Assembly (NCBI GenBank): GCA_002084385.1
Contig: NBLS01000055.1
Coordinates: forward strand, 1 to 15,553
From: Desulfobacteraceae bacterium 4572_19
Lineage (GTDB): Bacteria; Desulfobacterota; Desulfobacteria; Desulfobacterales; NBLS01
Reading direction: 5' to 3'
DNA length: 15,553 nt
The translations under genes and the position numbers were made by a program. The notes below the pieces were generated by a model. The model was not told where the DNA came from. It ran no database searches and saw nothing but the letters and a program-made list of their open reading frames with translations. Numbering within the stretch: position 1 is the stretch's first letter; each line of letters opens with the position of its first letter. Positions 14,097 to 15,553 of the stretch are shown here, piece by piece.

Positions 14097-14242
14097 TATA
14101 TCCTCCAGATATAAACTTAAATAAATAACATCACATTAAAAAAAATACCTTCGTAATATATTTTTTATTATGATTATTATTTTAAATATTCGTACAATTA
14201 TTTATTTAATTTTCCGATACAGACTTCGTGCCTGAATTTTAT

Positions 14243-14282
14243 ATGAAAGCCTCTATAAAAATTGTATTATAGAGATTTTCAT
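14243..14282. repeat. hairpin repeat related to the second stem of family 2
   Basis: ATGAAA-gc-CTCTATAA pairs with TTATAGAG-at-TTTCAT around a short loop, sharing the ATGAAAGCCT start of family 2 second stems. The first stem of the family is missing. The rest of the divergent spacer 14097-14507 is AT-rich; I see no strong promoter for nikK or for the TRAP gene, only a TATAGT near 14436 with no good -35. Confidence 0.45.
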
Positions 14283-14507
14283 TGTGATATATTACTCACA
14301 AGTGAAAGTCCTCATAAAACAATTTTATTCTATTAGCAACCGTTTTCTATTAGTAATTTAAAATAAATATTCTTTATAAAATAAATTATATTTTATTGCC
14401 ATAAATCGTTATTTACACTGGTTAGAAACATAAAGATGCGATATAGTCCCCTTTGAGGTAAGATTTATTATTTTTTTAACAATGTAAGATTTTAGGAGGA
14501 TTTAAGT

Positions 14508-15530
14508 ATGAAGAAGAAGTTGTTTATGGCTGGAGTTACATTTTTTACAATGTCGGTTATCTGTTTTGCTTTTGCATCAGTTGGGACTGCAAAGGAAATA
14601 AAACTGACATACAGCAATTTTTTTCCACCCACACATATTCAGTCCAAACTGGCAGAATCGTGGTGCAAGGAAGTTGAGAAACGAACGAACGGTCAGGTAA
14701 AAATAGAATACTATCCGGCAGGAACATTAACCAAAGCCAAACAGTGCTATGATGGTGTGGTTGAAGGTCTTTCAGATATAGGTTTTTCTGTATTGGCTTA
14801 TTCAAGAGGACGGTTTCCTGTTCTTGCGGCTGTTGATTTACCATTGGGATATACAAGTGGTCTTGAAGCTACAAAGGTAGCTAATGCAGTTTATGATAAA
14901 TTTACTCCGAAAGCATTTAATGATACTCAGGTTATGTATTTTCATGCACATGGACCGGGACTTGTTTTTACAAGTAAAAAGCCAGTGAGAAAAATAGAAG
15001 ATATGAAAGGTCTTAAACTGCGAGCAACTGGAAATAGTGCCAAGGTTGTTAAAGCTCTCGGTGGAACTCCTGTTGCCATGTCCATGCCTGAAACTTATCA
15101 AAGTATTCAAAAAGGCGTTGTTGGAGGCGGATTATATCCCCTTGAAACAAATAAAGGATGGAAAATGGGAGAGGTTGTTAAATATTGTACTGCTGATTTT
15201 CCCGCAGCCTACACAACAACTTTTTTTGTTGTTATGAATAAGGATAAATGGAAACAACTATCGCCTGATATTCAAAAAACCATTAAAGCCATAAATAAAG
15301 AGTGGATTATAAAACATGGTGAAGCATGGGATACCAGTGATATAGCAGGACTTAATTTTTTCCTTAACCAAGGCAACGAAATGTTTGGTTTAGATGCCAA
15401 AGAGTCTGCAAAGTGGAAAAAAGCAGTTGCCCCAATTATTGCAGATTATGTAAAAGATGTTGATAAAAAAGGATTAAATGGTCAGGAAATTGTTGATTTT
15501 ACGGTAAAAACAATGGATAGCATTCAGTAA
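14508..15530 (+). CDS. dctP: TRAP transporter solute receptor, DctP family
   Basis: Periplasmic binding protein of 340 residues for a sodium-driven tripartite carrier. The signal peptide is likely cut after GTA (28). Family features are KEVEKRTNGQVKIEYYPAGTL, a block GLSDIGFSVLAYSRGRFPV, and MKGLKLRATGNSAKVVKALGGTPV with the conserved carboxylate-binding Arg, followed by MPETYQSIQKGVVGG and the C-terminal helix region. No gap is visible. AGGAGG lies 8 nt upstream of the ATG. The membrane partners (DctQ, DctM) are expected just beyond the window edge, since only 23 nt follow the stop. The substrate is likely an organic acid; which one cannot be read from sequence. Confidence 0.92.
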   Translation: MKKKLFMAGVTFFTMSVICFAFASVGTAKEIKLTYSNFFPPTHIQSKLAESWCKEVEKRTNGQVKIEYYPAGTLTKAKQCYDGVVEGLSDIGFSVLAYSRGRFPVLAAVDLPLGYTSGLEATKVANAVYDKFTPKAFNDTQVMYFHAHGPGLVFTSKKPVRKIEDMKGLKLRATGNSAKVVKALGGTPVAMSMPETYQSIQKGVVGGGLYPLETNKGWKMGEVVKYCTADFPAAYTTTFFVVMNKDKWKQLSPDIQKTIKAINKEWIIKHGEAWDTSDIAGLNFFLNQGNEMFGLDAKESAKWKKAVAPIIADYVKDVDKKGLNGQEIVDFTVKTMDSIQ

Positions 15531-15553
15531 TTTATAGGCCGTCAGATAAATAA

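Noticed and set aside
14097..14220. NikR operator upstream of nikK
   Set aside because: Only weak AT-rich near-palindromes were found; none had the spaced inverted repeat expected of NikR sites.

Overview
This is an AT-rich window (by eye about one third G+C) with wide, repeat-filled intergenic spacers. Gene content points to a sulfate-reducer-type Desulfobacterota bacterium, probably Desulfobacterales: a liv-type ABC operon with an embedded acyl-CoA synthetase, a methylmalonyl-CoA epimerase, a nickel ECF transporter with the accessory NikK and NikL components, and a TRAP solute receptor. This assignment is inference from gene families, not from a marker gene.

Layout. 12-1450 (minus): methylmalonyl-CoA epimerase and, upstream of it, a ferredoxin-nitroreductase fusion broken by an internal deletion. 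1735-9368 (plus): a liv-type operon behind a strong sigma70-like promoter, in the order livG, long-chain acyl-CoA synthetase, livH, livM, periplasmic binding protein, livF. Its last gene is frame-broken and livM appears to lack an internal segment. 9512-10197: a small universal stress protein (plus) convergent with a cold-shock protein (minus), with a perfect hairpin terminator between them. 10667-14096 (minus): a nickel uptake operon nikK-nikM-nikL-nikQ-nikO in which nikM and nikQ are each broken by an internal deletion. 14508-15530 (plus): a TRAP transporter solute receptor, probably the first gene of an operon running off the window.

How they work together. The liv-type system would bind an organic acid in the periplasm, move it through LivH/LivM using LivG/LivF, and activate it to a CoA thioester. 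The epimerase fits downstream propionyl/methylmalonyl-CoA metabolism. The nickel system would supply Ni for enzymes such as hydrogenase or CO dehydrogenase/acetyl-CoA synthase. As written, both transporters look incomplete.

The most striking signals are two. First, five genes (nitroreductase, livM, livF, nikQ, nikM) each miss an interior conserved block of very roughly 40-250 bp while the sequence on both sides of the scar stays clean and well conserved; four are frameshifted. Second, the spacers carry at least three families of short palindromic or terminal-inverted-repeat elements, one with an internal 25-bp core in opposite orientations in two copies, and one whose stem shows compensatory base changes. 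No CRISPR array, tRNA, rRNA or transposase gene was recognised.
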